This document shows positions 8,442 to 17,398 of a stretch of DNA of 64,000 nt, in pieces (positions within the stretch are counted from its first letter, which is position 1; every line of letters starts with the position of its first letter). The position numbers and the translations under genes were made by a program. This DNA comes from Adhaeretor mobilis (GTDB lineage: Bacteria; Planctomycetota; Planctomycetia; Pirellulales; Lacipirellulaceae). Where the stretch lies: NCBI RefSeq assembly GCF_007741515.1, contig NZ_CP036263.1, forward strand, positions 3,459,178 to 3,523,177, written 5' to 3'. The notes under the pieces were generated by a model, which worked only from the letters and a program-made list of their open reading frames with translations, was not told where the DNA came from and did no database searches.

Positions 8442-10934
8442 CTACGGTCGCAAGATCCCTTTCCTGCGCTGCGAGCAAGCCAGTGAAGTCAATGCCACTA
8501 GCAACAGACCGAGTGACGTTGGCTCAGGCACCGCCGTACCAGCTGCGGCCTGACTGGCAGATTGTCCGTAGTTGCTCTGCCAATCGCTGAGTTCGCTCGC
8601 CGACAGGTTGTCTCTTTGCCAAGTTAGGAAGTCAACGCCGTCGACATCGCCATCGCCATTGAAATCTCCCGAGGTGAGGCTCAACGCTCCGTACTGCACG
8701 ATTCCGGTAATCGTATCGCCACCAGCGAGATGGAACTCAAATTCAAGGTCCTGATCGACGCCGATCCCATCGAAGTCAAATAGTGCACCCAGCGAGATCA
8801 GTTCGCTTCCACCCAATAGCGCCAGCGTGTCCGCCAGATTCAATTCGCCAATGTGGGTGGCTGCCGGGTTGGATTCGGTCCACCCATTCCCTTCACTGGT
8901 CTCAAGGCTTTCCCAGCCTGTTGGGTCGAGTGCGGACGAATCCGATGTGACCAAGTAGCCGTCAATTTCAATGTCAAAGATCGATTGATTCTGGATGGCT
9001 GCTTCGCCCGTTTCAGGATCGACCAGCAATACGACGTTATTACGACGTCCAACGAATTCGACCAGACCTGTGCGGGTACCGGCGCCAGGTACATTGTATT
9101 CAAAAACTAGGGTTGGCTCAGCTTGGCCTATCTCCGTGGGATTGAATTCGTAGATCGCTCCCAAGTCGACGCTTGAATCACCAGCTATTGTACTATCTCC
9201 TACGAGGTTCAGCTCACCCAGCGAATTGGGACCGGGGTTGGATAGCGTCCAGTCGGGGCCAAACGTACTACCAAAGCTGTTCAAATTGCCCGGAACGAGC
9301 GAGTCCGAGGCCGACGTAATAAGATACCCGTCCAGTTGCGTGTCTTCTCCAGCAGCGCGATTCTCGATCGACGTCGCACCAGTTACGCCGTTGACGGACA
9401 ACACGAGCAAGGGCGCCTCGGGGATAGTCGTCGTGTTTGTTACGAGGTAGACGTTTCCGGTCCGCTTGCTAGAAACGTAGACTTCGCCATTGACTCCCAT
9501 GCCAAAACGGACATCGGTTCGGGGTTCGCCGAAGAGGGACTTGAAGTTATCCGCAGTTGCATCAATGTCACCATCGCCATCATCATCAAGGGTTAGCATC
9601 AGTCGCGAGACGAAGGCCTGCGTAAGTAGGCTGGGGGATTCCCCATTGGCTAACGTGGTCTTCGCATTTATTAGGTCATCGAAGCTGACCTGATAGGCGT
9701 GCCCAGACGCGGTGCTGAAGTCAGCAAAGATGTACTCTCCCTGCAGGGCGGGGTCGCTGCCGTTGTCGATGACGACGCCCCCGGCAATCGCCTGACCGCC
9801 AACGCCCATTCCGACATGGTCGTACTGGGCCGAGGGGAAGGTATAGCCGTTCTGCCATTCGTCGCTCGGCAGTAGTTCGATGTCGTTGCCGATGCCGTAA
9901 CCACCGCTGTTGTTTTGTTGTTTATGGACAAAAGTGCCCTCACGCGGCCCCCAACCATAATTTCCACCGGCCTGTAGGACGTTGACCTCTTCGATGTTAT
10001 TCCGCCCGATCTCGCCAACGATGATTTGAGAGTCGCCATTGGCGTCCTGAGCAAAAGAGTACGTGTGCGGATTGCGATGGCCGAGGGTGTAAATCTCGTC
10101 GAGCGTGTTGGGGTCATTCACGAAGGGGTTGGTTCCAGGCACCGAGTAGGGATTGCTGTTCGCGGTGTCTTCCAGCGGGTTGATGCGAAGGAACTTTCCT
10201 AGCGCGCCCATTGTATCCTGAGCATTGTTGAGGCCGTTCTGGTTATTCGCATCGCCGTGAGCGACGAACAGCAGGCCGTAATTCTCATCCCCTGACTCGG
10301 CATAGGGGTCAAAAGCGGGCAGCTTGAGCGGGTGATCATTGACTGGCGCCTGCACGCGGAACAGTTCGCGATAGCTGTTGGGGTCCACTTGCCCGCTGCC
10401 GCTGTTGTACGTCCACTCGGCGACAACACCTTCCCAATTAACACCGGACCCTCTGATCGAATTGCCCAAGTAGTTGAATCCGGCGTTACTACTGGGGGCG
10501 TTCACCATCGCCGTCGAGTAGAACTTGCCGTTCGTGGCGAATTCCGGATGGAAAGCAATTCCCTGCAGGCCGTTCTGTCCACTTGAACCTGAAAGTTTGT
10601 ACGCGTCGTTCGAACCGGGCACCGCTACGTCGATCGCATCGTCGTAATCGAACCACTCGGTGGAATTCCCTTGGCCCGCGCCGTTGTCGTTGATCTCGTG
10701 CACATGACCTTCTTGAGTGACAAGAAAGAGGTTTTGATTGCCCGTGTTGGTCGGCTGAGTCGTGAAGGAGTTCAACCGACCGTCACTTCCAGGATCCGCG
10801 TACAGCTTCAGGTGCAGCGACGCGCCGGAAAACGGGAGGGTGTCGCCGAGGACGTCTTGCCCCAGGGCTAATTGCGGAGCCGCAACCAAGACGGCAACGA
10901 GGGTCAAACAGTGGAGCAAGTATTTCGTGTTCAT
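8442..10934 (-). CDS. Second glucose/sorbosone dehydrogenase-like PEP-CTERM protein (paralogue)
   Basis: About 830 residues, closely similar along its whole length to the protein at 5866-8379. It has a signal peptide MNTKYLLHCLTLVAVLVAAP, the propeller motifs NGLQGIAFHPEFATNGKFY, LGHRNPHTYSFAQD and EEVNVLQAGGNYGWGPREG, the two-fold repeated C-terminal module, a dockerin-like loop (DFNGDGDVDGVDFLTWQ) and a VPEPTS...RRKG tail. The start at 10934 gives a clean signal peptide; the open frame to 11063 overlaps the upstream gene's end and is rejected. Its last 100 residues are almost the same as those of the gene at 11027-14398, suggesting recent duplication or gene conversion. Likely an exported sugar- or polyol-oxidising or sugar-binding protein; the real substrate is unknown. 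Confidence 0.82.
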   Translation of the reverse strand: MNTKYLLHCLTLVAVLVAAPQLALGQDVLGDTLPFSGASLHLKLYADPGSDGRLNSFTTQPTNTGNQNLFLVTQEGHVHEINDNGAGQGNSTEWFDYDDAIDVAVPGSNDAYKLSGSSGQNGLQGIAFHPEFATNGKFYSTAMVNAPSSNAGFNYLGNSIRGSGVNWEGVVAEWTYNSGSGQVDPNSYRELFRVQAPVNDHPLKLPAFDPYAESGDENYGLLFVAHGDANNQNGLNNAQDTMGALGKFLRINPLEDTANSNPYSVPGTNPFVNDPNTLDEIYTLGHRNPHTYSFAQDANGDSQIIVGEIGRNNIEEVNVLQAGGNYGWGPREGTFVHKQQNNSGGYGIGNDIELLPSDEWQNGYTFPSAQYDHVGMGVGGQAIAGGVVIDNGSDPALQGEYIFADFSTASGHAYQVSFDDLINAKTTLANGESPSLLTQAFVSRLMLTLDDDGDGDIDATADNFKSLFGEPRTDVRFGMGVNGEVYVSSKRTGNVYLVTNTTTIPEAPLLVLSVNGVTGATSIENRAAGEDTQLDGYLITSASDSLVPGNLNSFGSTFGPDWTLSNPGPNSLGELNLVGDSTIAGDSSVDLGAIYEFNPTEIGQAEPTLVFEYNVPGAGTRTGLVEFVGRRNNVVLLVDPETGEAAIQNQSIFDIEIDGYLVTSDSSALDPTGWESLETSEGNGWTESNPAATHIGELNLADTLALLGGSELISLGALFDFDGIGVDQDLEFEFHLAGGDTITGIVQYGALSLTSGDFNGDGDVDGVDFLTWQRDNLSASELSDWQSNYGQSASQAAAGTAVPEPTSLGLLLVALTSLACSQRRKGILRP

Positions 10935-11026
10935 CAGATGTGATCTCTCTAAAAAATTGCCTTCTTCGGCGTGCCTCCTCGTCATCGACGGGACAATGCT
11001 TTCGCCTTCAATCGTCAAAAGCGACG

Positions 11027-14000
11027 CTACGGTCGCGAGATCCCTTTCCTGCGCTGCGAGCAAGCCAGTGACGTCAATGCCACCAGCAACAGCCCGACCG
11101 ACGTTGGCTCAGGCACAGCCGTACTAGCTGCGGCCTGACTGGCAGACTGTCCGTAGTTGCTCTGCCAATCGCTGAGTTCGCTCGCCGAGAGGTCGTTTCT
11201 TTGCCAAGTTAGGAAGTCAACGCCGTCGACATTGCCATCACCATCGAAATCTCCCGGGGTGAGGCTCAACGCTCCGTACTGCACGATGCCGGTCATTGTC
11301 ATGCCACCGGCCAGATGGAACTGGAATTCAAGATCCTCCTCGATGCCAAGCCCGTCGAAATCGAAGAGCGACCCCAGCGAGATCGGACCGCTTCCGCCCG
11401 CGAGGGCCAGCGAGTCACTCAGATTCAGTTCTCCGATGTGGTTCGCAGCCTCATTGGATTTCGTCCATCCGTTGCCCTGACTTGTTTCCAGACTTTCCCA
11501 CCCTGTCGGGTCGAGTGCGGACGAATCCGATGTGACCAAGTAGCCGTCAATCGCTACGTTAAAGATCGATTGATTTTGAATGGCTGCGTCGCCTGTTGCC
11601 GGATCGACCAGCAGGACGATGTTATTGTGAGGTCCTTCAAATTCCACGAGCCCCACACGGGTGCCGCCGTCAGGCGTGTGGTATTCGAACTCGAGGTCCG
11701 GCCCCACCTCGCCGAAAGTCGTCGGGGTGTGGTTGTAGATCGCTCCCAGGCTGAAACTTGTATTACTCGCTATGGTGGTGGAACCAGTCAGGTTAAGTTC
11801 GCCCAGATGGTTGCTGGTAGGGTTCGATTCGGTCCAGTTGGAGTCCGAATCGCTGAAGCTAGTCCATCCAGCGGGATCAAGCACGCCCTCGACCGAAGTA
11901 ATCTGGTACCCGTCTAGTTGCTCCTCGACTCCAGCTAATCGATTCTTGATCGACGCTGTACCTGCTTGGGCGTTGACCGCGAGCACGAGCTGTACGTCGG
12001 CGGTCAAGGCGATCTGCCCCAGCTGGCCGTTGGTGCTGCCGGAATCCGCTTGGGTCTGAAAAAACAGGCCCATGCCGGTCGGAAGGTTGCCGATCACATT
12101 CACATTGTTGAAGCCACCGGAGATTGCGTTGGCGTCGATCAGATCCCACGTGTCGCCAGTCGAAGGGGTTAGCCCGCTGCTCAAATCGACATTCAACGTC
12201 CCGCCCAACGTGGCGTTGCCGGCAACACTAATAACGGTGTGGTCGGTGAGATGACTAATGTGGGCTGTCAGCGTTCCGGTGGACGCGAAATTGCCGCCGA
12301 CCGAGAAGGTCGCGCCAGGGCCGTTGATATCCAACGTGCCGTCGATCTGGACGTCGCCTAAGGTGCTGTAATCGCTTCCACTGACCACTTCGAGCGAAGC
12401 GCCGCTGGCGACCGCCAGGTTCTGGTTGACCAAGCCCGACTGCGCCATCAAGGTTCCTTCCGCGACGGTCAGGTCTCCAGCCAGGGTGCTGGAATTCCCG
12501 ATGTCCAGTTTGCCCGTGCCGCGCTTGGTCAGGTTGCCCGTGCCCTGGATGGCACCCACTAGCAAACCGTTGCCCGCACTGCCAACGCCGATCGATGCGT
12601 CACCGTTGAGATAGACGCCACCCTGACCCACGAAACTGGTCCCACCGTCTGCGTACAACGCCCCATTGCCGTCGTCACCATGGCCAGTGATGGTCAGCTT
12701 CTCATTGCTGATCTGGACGCCATTGGAAAGCTCGAGCGTGCCACCCGATGCAACAATGGTGCCGTTGTCGTCAAGCGTCTGGGCGGTGACGGCTCCTGTG
12801 TAGGTCGTGTTACCGATAGCGAATGTCGCGAAGGTCTCGACGCCGCTGTTGCCGAGGCCTTTTGCATGCGTCACAACGGTCCGCGTTCCGGCCTGTACCA
12901 GTGTCACACCGTCGTAGTGGTTTTCCTTGCCGTTGCTGATCACCCCGCCTTGCGAGCGACCGTTATTGCCCACTGCATTGTCACCAATGACGAGGATCTG
13001 GTTCGTGTCGTTGACGAAATTCTCATCGTTAAACGCCCGAGGAAGACCTCCACCGGGGGCAATATCGGGGTCCGCTGTATTGAAATCGGAGTCCCGCCAG
13101 TTTTCAAAATACCTTTGCCCCAGACGAACATACGACTCTTCGGGCAGGTCGCCGGCGGCCAGGTTGCTGTGGATTGCAATGTCGGCATTCCCATTGAAGT
13201 AAGCCGCTGACCAGTTGACGCCAATCGGGGTCCCTGCCGTCAATTCGAGATCGATATCGGTATTATTTCCGCTCCCATAAAACGTCAGCAGCGGGCCGTT
13301 AACAATGTTACCGCCGCCAGTGATCGAGGTGTTGTCGCCCACATCAAAGCCAGACGTTGTGTTGTACGCGTAGGAGTTGGTGATATTGACTTGCCCCTGC
13401 GTGGCAACGGTCGCGAAGCCGGTCCGCATGCCGTCGACGACTACGTTATCCACCGTGAAGTTATTGCCGCCGTAGGTGCGTACGCCCCCTTCCGAGCCGG
13501 ACAGCATGATGTTGTCCTGGATGGGGTATTGCCACCAAGTGTGCCCATGCTCCTGATACTCGGGCCGGTCGATGACGTTTTGCGACGGGAACAATTCGCC
13601 GGTAATGGTGCTGTTGGACAGTGTCGTGTTTTCGAGATTTGTGCCAGTGAAAAACCCGTGGCCGAACGTTTTCATGGTCAGGTTCAGGTTGTTGACCACG
13701 TTGTTGGATGAGAGGTCGGTGTCTGTGCCGTCAACATTGACCCCCGCTGCCTTGCGGTGACCCAGGTAGGGCTGCTGGCCTTGCGAGGCCCCTTTGCCGA
13801 ACGCGTCGCTCAGACCGTAGTATTCAGTATGCGAGCCGCGGACAACCACCGTCGCACTTTCCAAGGTGAGGTCGTCCCCGATCAACTTGACGTACTGGGT
13901 TCCCCAATCGGCGTAGCGTTGCGCAGGGGTATTCAGGTCGAGGTCTTCGCCGATCAGTGTGAGGCCATTCAGTTGGTTGTTATTGCCGCTGAGTTGCACC

Positions 14001-14398
14001 AAGTGAACGCCACTACCATGTCCTAGCGCTCGCCCATAGCCAGCCAAATCGCGTGTGTCGACCTTGATGGTCGCTCCCGACAGGTCGTAGGTGTTGCCGG
14101 AACCCCCGAGGTTCATGAAGATCGGCTCAATGGGGTTGTTTGGGTCGAAGTTGAGATGGTCGCCGTCTAGCCAGTACTCGCCTGGCGTGACAATGCCAGT
14201 CACTGGGTGGGGATCGCCACCGGTAGCGCTGAGGGTGATGGTGGTGTTATTCGAGAATGACCCAAGAGCCCGGAGCTGCGCTAGGCTGCCTGCCGGGATC
14301 GCCAGAGCGCGTTCGCTGATGAACACTGCGCTGATGAGCGCTACGCTCATGGCTAAGCATGCAAATAGGACGAATTTTATAGCGTGCCATCTTCTCAT
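11027..14398 (-). CDS. Large secreted beta-helix/autotransporter-like PEP-CTERM protein
   Basis: About 1,123 residues. A long signal peptide (MRRWHAIKFVLFACLAMSVA) precedes a repeat-rich stretch of short beta strands with many Asn and Gly residues (NNTTITL, GSGNTYDLSGATI, NNFTVDNVVVDGM), typical of right-handed beta-helix or pectate-lyase-like folds. Next comes a segment with passenger-type repeats (GTGNLTKRGTGKLDIG, GTLTVAEGTL-like, LGGTLNVDLSSG, GDTWDLIDANAISGGF). The final 320 residues are the two-fold DGYLVTS/GELNL module shared with three neighbours, then a dockerin-like loop and a VPEPTS...RRKG sorting tail. ATG at 14398 follows AGGAG about 12 bases upstream. Beta-helix proteins of this kind often bind or cleave polysaccharide, but no catalytic residues can be assigned here. 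Confidence 0.8.
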   Translation of the reverse strand: MRRWHAIKFVLFACLAMSVALISAVFISERALAIPAGSLAQLRALGSFSNNTTITLSATGGDPHPVTGIVTPGEYWLDGDHLNFDPNNPIEPIFMNLGGSGNTYDLSGATIKVDTRDLAGYGRALGHGSGVHLVQLSGNNNQLNGLTLIGEDLDLNTPAQRYADWGTQYVKLIGDDLTLESATVVVRGSHTEYYGLSDAFGKGASQGQQPYLGHRKAAGVNVDGTDTDLSSNNVVNNLNLTMKTFGHGFFTGTNLENTTLSNSTITGELFPSQNVIDRPEYQEHGHTWWQYPIQDNIMLSGSEGGVRTYGGNNFTVDNVVVDGMRTGFATVATQGQVNITNSYAYNTTSGFDVGDNTSITGGGNIVNGPLLTFYGSGNNTDIDLELTAGTPIGVNWSAAYFNGNADIAIHSNLAAGDLPEESYVRLGQRYFENWRDSDFNTADPDIAPGGGLPRAFNDENFVNDTNQILVIGDNAVGNNGRSQGGVISNGKENHYDGVTLVQAGTRTVVTHAKGLGNSGVETFATFAIGNTTYTGAVTAQTLDDNGTIVASGGTLELSNGVQISNEKLTITGHGDDGNGALYADGGTSFVGQGGVYLNGDASIGVGSAGNGLLVGAIQGTGNLTKRGTGKLDIGNSSTLAGDLTVAEGTLMAQSGLVNQNLAVASGASLEVVSGSDYSTLGDVQIDGTLDINGPGATFSVGGNFASTGTLTAHISHLTDHTVISVAGNATLGGTLNVDLSSGLTPSTGDTWDLIDANAISGGFNNVNVIGNLPTGMGLFFQTQADSGSTNGQLGQIALTADVQLVLAVNAQAGTASIKNRLAGVEEQLDGYQITSVEGVLDPAGWTSFSDSDSNWTESNPTSNHLGELNLTGSTTIASNTSFSLGAIYNHTPTTFGEVGPDLEFEYHTPDGGTRVGLVEFEGPHNNIVLLVDPATGDAAIQNQSIFNVAIDGYLVTSDSSALDPTGWESLETSQGNGWTKSNEAANHIGELNLSDSLALAGGSGPISLGSLFDFDGLGIEEDLEFQFHLAGGMTMTGIVQYGALSLTPGDFDGDGNVDGVDFLTWQRNDLSASELSDWQSNYGQSASQAAASTAVPEPTSVGLLLVALTSLACSQRRKGISRP

Positions 14399-14530
14399 GT
14401 CTTGGGAAACTCCTCTTACGTGTTCCGAACCATTTGCCAACTGCCCTGCCAAGGCAAATGACCTTCACCTCGCCCATTTATGTATCCGCCGAATAGGTTG
14501 CTATTTATTGAAGAATTGGGCAATCTCTGG

Positions 14531-14568
14531 AAAAAACCGGCCATACTCAATACGAACATGGCCGGTTT
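14531..14568 (-). terminator. Strong intrinsic terminator after the gene at 14598
   Basis: A perfect 11-base stem (14534-14544 with 14558-14568, loop 13) rich in G and C is followed, on the minus strand, by six T. It lies about 30 bases after the stop of the upstream gene and separates it from the beta-helix gene, which therefore probably has its own promoter. Confidence 0.85.
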
Positions 14569-14597
14569 CGTTCTTTACAGCAAGCTTTCACCATCGA

Positions 14598-15347
14598 CTA
14601 GGAAATGCGTCGGCGAATGCACAGGCATCCGAAAGCACCTAGACCGAATAACGCCAGCGAAGCCGGCTCAGGAATCACGCCAAACGAGAAGTTGTCGAAC
14701 ATCCCTTGTTCTGAACGATTGCTACCACCGCGCCATCCGTTGGTCATCCAAACAGTGTAGTCTCCCGCAGGTAACGCATCGTAGGTTCGCGTCCAATTGA
14801 CATAAGTCCCTCTAGGGGCGTCAAAGTCTGGCGATGCAGCCGTAGTCGAAGCGAAGATGGTTCCAGTAAAGGCAGGTACTGGGTCGGACTGGCCGGTGAC
14901 ACCTTCATTTGGCGATGTGTATGTACCTGAGAGCAGCTCCAATTGCACTGGGATAGTGTCGACGTGGGTGTCACCCATGCCAGGCATGTGGTGGTTACCA
15001 TTATCTCGGTTAGCGATCCACCCACTCAGAGTGTAGTCCAAGCCACCCACCGGAACGGTCACCGTCTGGTAGAGCTCTGAGCGATTGTTTTGGAGCTGCA
15101 TCTGCCAGTCGCCGTCTTGGGGGTTGATGTCCAAATCGAACTGCTTGATTCTATCCTGACCGGCTAATTTCCAACTGGCCGGAGCTTGCACACCTCCGGG
15201 AGCGACCCCATCGGCTTCAAAGCTCCCGTTTACGAGAATGCTCGCGTTGGCGGACGAGCCAGCAAACGCCAGGAGTGACAGAGCAAGCACCGATGCCAAC
15301 AAGGCACGGGGCGAAAGCTCTTTATTAAGAGTAAAATTCATAGACAT
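14598..15347 (-). CDS. Secreted PEP-CTERM protein with an N-terminal ILVNGSFE-type beta-sandwich
   Basis: About 249 residues. The signal peptide (MSMNFTLNKELSPRALLASV...SSANA) is followed by ILVNGSFEADG, the start seen in many secreted galactose-binding-like beta-sandwich domains, with further blocks YTLSGWIANRDNGNH, YVNWTRTYDALPAGDYTVW and FDNFSFGVIPEP. It ends in PEPASLALFGLGAFGCLCIRRR, an exosortase sorting tail. The ATG at 15347 has GGAGG 8 bases upstream. The signal peptide resembles that of the gene at 17399-18337. No dockerin-like loop is present. The likely role is a small exported carbohydrate-binding or matrix protein; this is inference from fold cues only. A strong terminator follows it. 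Confidence 0.75.
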   Translation of the reverse strand: MSMNFTLNKELSPRALLASVLALSLLAFAGSSANASILVNGSFEADGVAPGGVQAPASWKLAGQDRIKQFDLDINPQDGDWQMQLQNNRSELYQTVTVPVGGLDYTLSGWIANRDNGNHHMPGMGDTHVDTIPVQLELLSGTYTSPNEGVTGQSDPVPAFTGTIFASTTAASPDFDAPRGTYVNWTRTYDALPAGDYTVWMTNGWRGGSNRSEQGMFDNFSFGVIPEPASLALFGLGAFGCLCIRRRIS

Positions 15348-15513
15348 CACTAGACCCTCCAAAAAAGAAAAAGCAGAAACAGAAAAGTATCACAAACTAC
15401 GGATGAGCAGCGCGACTTTCGAGCAACTCTTATTCAACCTAGGAAAACCAGTACTTACCGATTTCCCGCGGAGATCTTCTCTCATCTCCAATCGTCACAA
15501 CGCAATCCTCAGG

Positions 15514-17283
15514 TTATGAGGTCCCCTTCCTCCGCTGCGAGCAGACCAACGAGGTGAACGCTACCAGCAACAGCCCAATGGTAGATGGTTCGGGCACTGC
15601 TGAAACTGCAGCCACTGAAGTGCCGGGCGCCGAGCCATATTGGGTTCGCCATACTGTGAGATCGTCGCCGTCAATGGCAAGGTCGCCATTTGCGTCACCA
15701 AACAGGTTGAGGGAGACATCTGGAATATTATTGGGGTTGCCAACATTGCTTTGCCAGGTGAGGAAGTCGGCACCCTCCACGAGATTATTCTCGTTGAAGT
15801 CGGCGTTGCCCCCCAGTAGGCTGAACTCGCCGTAGCGCACGATGCCGGTCATCGTATTGCCGTCAGCAAGATGGAACTGAAAATCAAGGTCCTGCTCCCC
15901 GCCGACATCGAATAGCGACCCCAACGACTTCGGAGCGCTTCCACCAGACAGAGCCAGCGAGCCGTTGAGATTCAACTCGCCGATGTGGTTGGCGGCCTGA
16001 TTGGATTCCGTCCATCCGCTTCCCAGACTGTCATTGTTTGCTGGGTCGAGTGCAGATGAGGCCGAAGTGACTAAGTAGCCGTCAATAGCAACGTTAAACG
16101 TTGACTGGTTCTGGATGGCTGCATCGCCAGTAGCCGGATCGACCAACAATACGAGGTTATTGCGAGGTCCATCGAATTCGACAAGACCCGTGCGAGTGCC
16201 GCCGCCAGGGACGTGGTATTCAAAAGTTGGGGTTGGCTCCGCTTGGCCAAACGTCGTGGGATTGAAGCTGTAGATATTCCCCAGGCTCTTGCTGCCAGCA
16301 CCCGCCACAGTACCAGTACTCGCGAGGTTGAGCTCACCGATCGAATTGGGGCCCGCGTTCGATTCGGTCCAGTTGGTGTCGCCCGCATCGCGAAAGCTGG
16401 TCCATGGACCCGTAACGAGCGAACCTGCTGCCGACTTAATAAGATACCCGTCGATTTGCTCGTTCTCTCCAGCAACAAGATTCTCGATCGACGTCGCACC
16501 AGAGCGTGGGTTAATCGATAGCTTGAGCTGCACGTCGGCGGTCACCTGACCAAGCGTGCCGTTCGAGCCGCCTGTCTGGGTCTGATAAAACAAGGCCGTG
16601 CCAGTAGGCAGGCCGCTGGGCACGTTCGCAGTGCCATACCCACCGGAGATCGCAGTCGCGTCGAACAGATTCCACGTATCGCCAACCGAAGGGCTCACGC
16701 CGCTGAAATTGACATTCAACGTACCACCCAACGAGGCTACGCCGGCCACGCTGATAACGCTGTGGCTGGAAGCGTTAGTGATGTTGGCCGCCACCGTGCC
16801 GCCGGTCGATGAAAAATTGCCGCTGACTGAGAAGGAGGCCCCGGGGCCGGTCAGTTGCACGGTGCCGCCATTGCTGAGGTTGCCACCGACAGTCAGTTGG
16901 CCACTGCCGCTAAGGTTGACCGCACCAGCGCCGCCAACAGTCAACGATCCGGTTGCTCCTGAGGTCATATCCCCAACAGTGTCCAGCTGACCGCCTGTTT
17001 GGATGTCGATGGCGCCGTTAAGCACCTCGATTCCGGCCACGCGCGGCACATCGACGCTGACAACGGCGGTACCGCCATTGTTGATACGGGCAGACTCGCC
17101 GGGAAATGCGTCGGTATCGGGGATGGCACTCCCTAAGGTCTGCAGCCAGTTTGGGTCACTATTCCAAGTCTGGGCGTCAGTGGGTTGCCATTCATAGAAG
17201 GTGATTGTCTGAGCGAAGCTCGGGCTGGCAACCGCCAACACCAACCCCGTCAGGACAAGCCTTATGGTGTGATGAGAACTCAT
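15514..17283 (-). CDS. Secreted PEP-CTERM protein with passenger-type repeats and the shared two-fold module
   Basis: 589 residues. Signal peptide MSSHHTIRLVLTGLVLAVASPSFAQ, then a Gly/Thr-rich beta-solenoid segment (GSLTVGGAGAVNLSGSGQL, NGGTVQLTGPGASFSV, LGGTLNVNFSG, GDTWNLFDATAISGGY) closely matching part of the larger protein at 11027-14398. The shared module follows in two copies (DGYLIKSAAGSL..., DGYLVTSASSALDP...), then two dockerin-like loops (DFNENNLVEGADF and DANGDLAIDGDDL) and a VPEPSTIGLL...RRKG tail. ATG at 17283 has AGAGGA about 10 bases upstream. It looks like a shortened version of its neighbour without the beta-helix head. Likely cell-surface or extracellular; no enzyme motif seen. 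Confidence 0.78.
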   Translation of the reverse strand: MSSHHTIRLVLTGLVLAVASPSFAQTITFYEWQPTDAQTWNSDPNWLQTLGSAIPDTDAFPGESARINNGGTAVVSVDVPRVAGIEVLNGAIDIQTGGQLDTVGDMTSGATGSLTVGGAGAVNLSGSGQLTVGGNLSNGGTVQLTGPGASFSVSGNFSSTGGTVAANITNASSHSVISVAGVASLGGTLNVNFSGVSPSVGDTWNLFDATAISGGYGTANVPSGLPTGTALFYQTQTGGSNGTLGQVTADVQLKLSINPRSGATSIENLVAGENEQIDGYLIKSAAGSLVTGPWTSFRDAGDTNWTESNAGPNSIGELNLASTGTVAGAGSKSLGNIYSFNPTTFGQAEPTPTFEYHVPGGGTRTGLVEFDGPRNNLVLLVDPATGDAAIQNQSTFNVAIDGYLVTSASSALDPANNDSLGSGWTESNQAANHIGELNLNGSLALSGGSAPKSLGSLFDVGGEQDLDFQFHLADGNTMTGIVRYGEFSLLGGNADFNENNLVEGADFLTWQSNVGNPNNIPDVSLNLFGDANGDLAIDGDDLTVWRTQYGSAPGTSVAAVSAVPEPSTIGLLLVAFTSLVCSQRRKGTS

Positions 17284-17398
17284 ATCGATTTATTCCTCTG
17301 GCTGAGCCAAAATAGGTTGGTTTAGGTAAAACACGGTGGGTGAAACTCTTTGAGCGAATAAACAACGTGCAGATTCAAGGAGCACACCCATCGACGGA

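Noticed and set aside
10935..11063. Longer start for the gene at 8442
   Set aside because: The extra residues are polar, overlap the upstream gene's end and would hide the signal peptide that its paralogue shows at the inner ATG.
8442..17283. Repeats in the export genes as a CRISPR array
   Set aside because: The repeats are coding, long, in frame and divergent; no short regular repeat-spacer pattern was found anywhere in the window.
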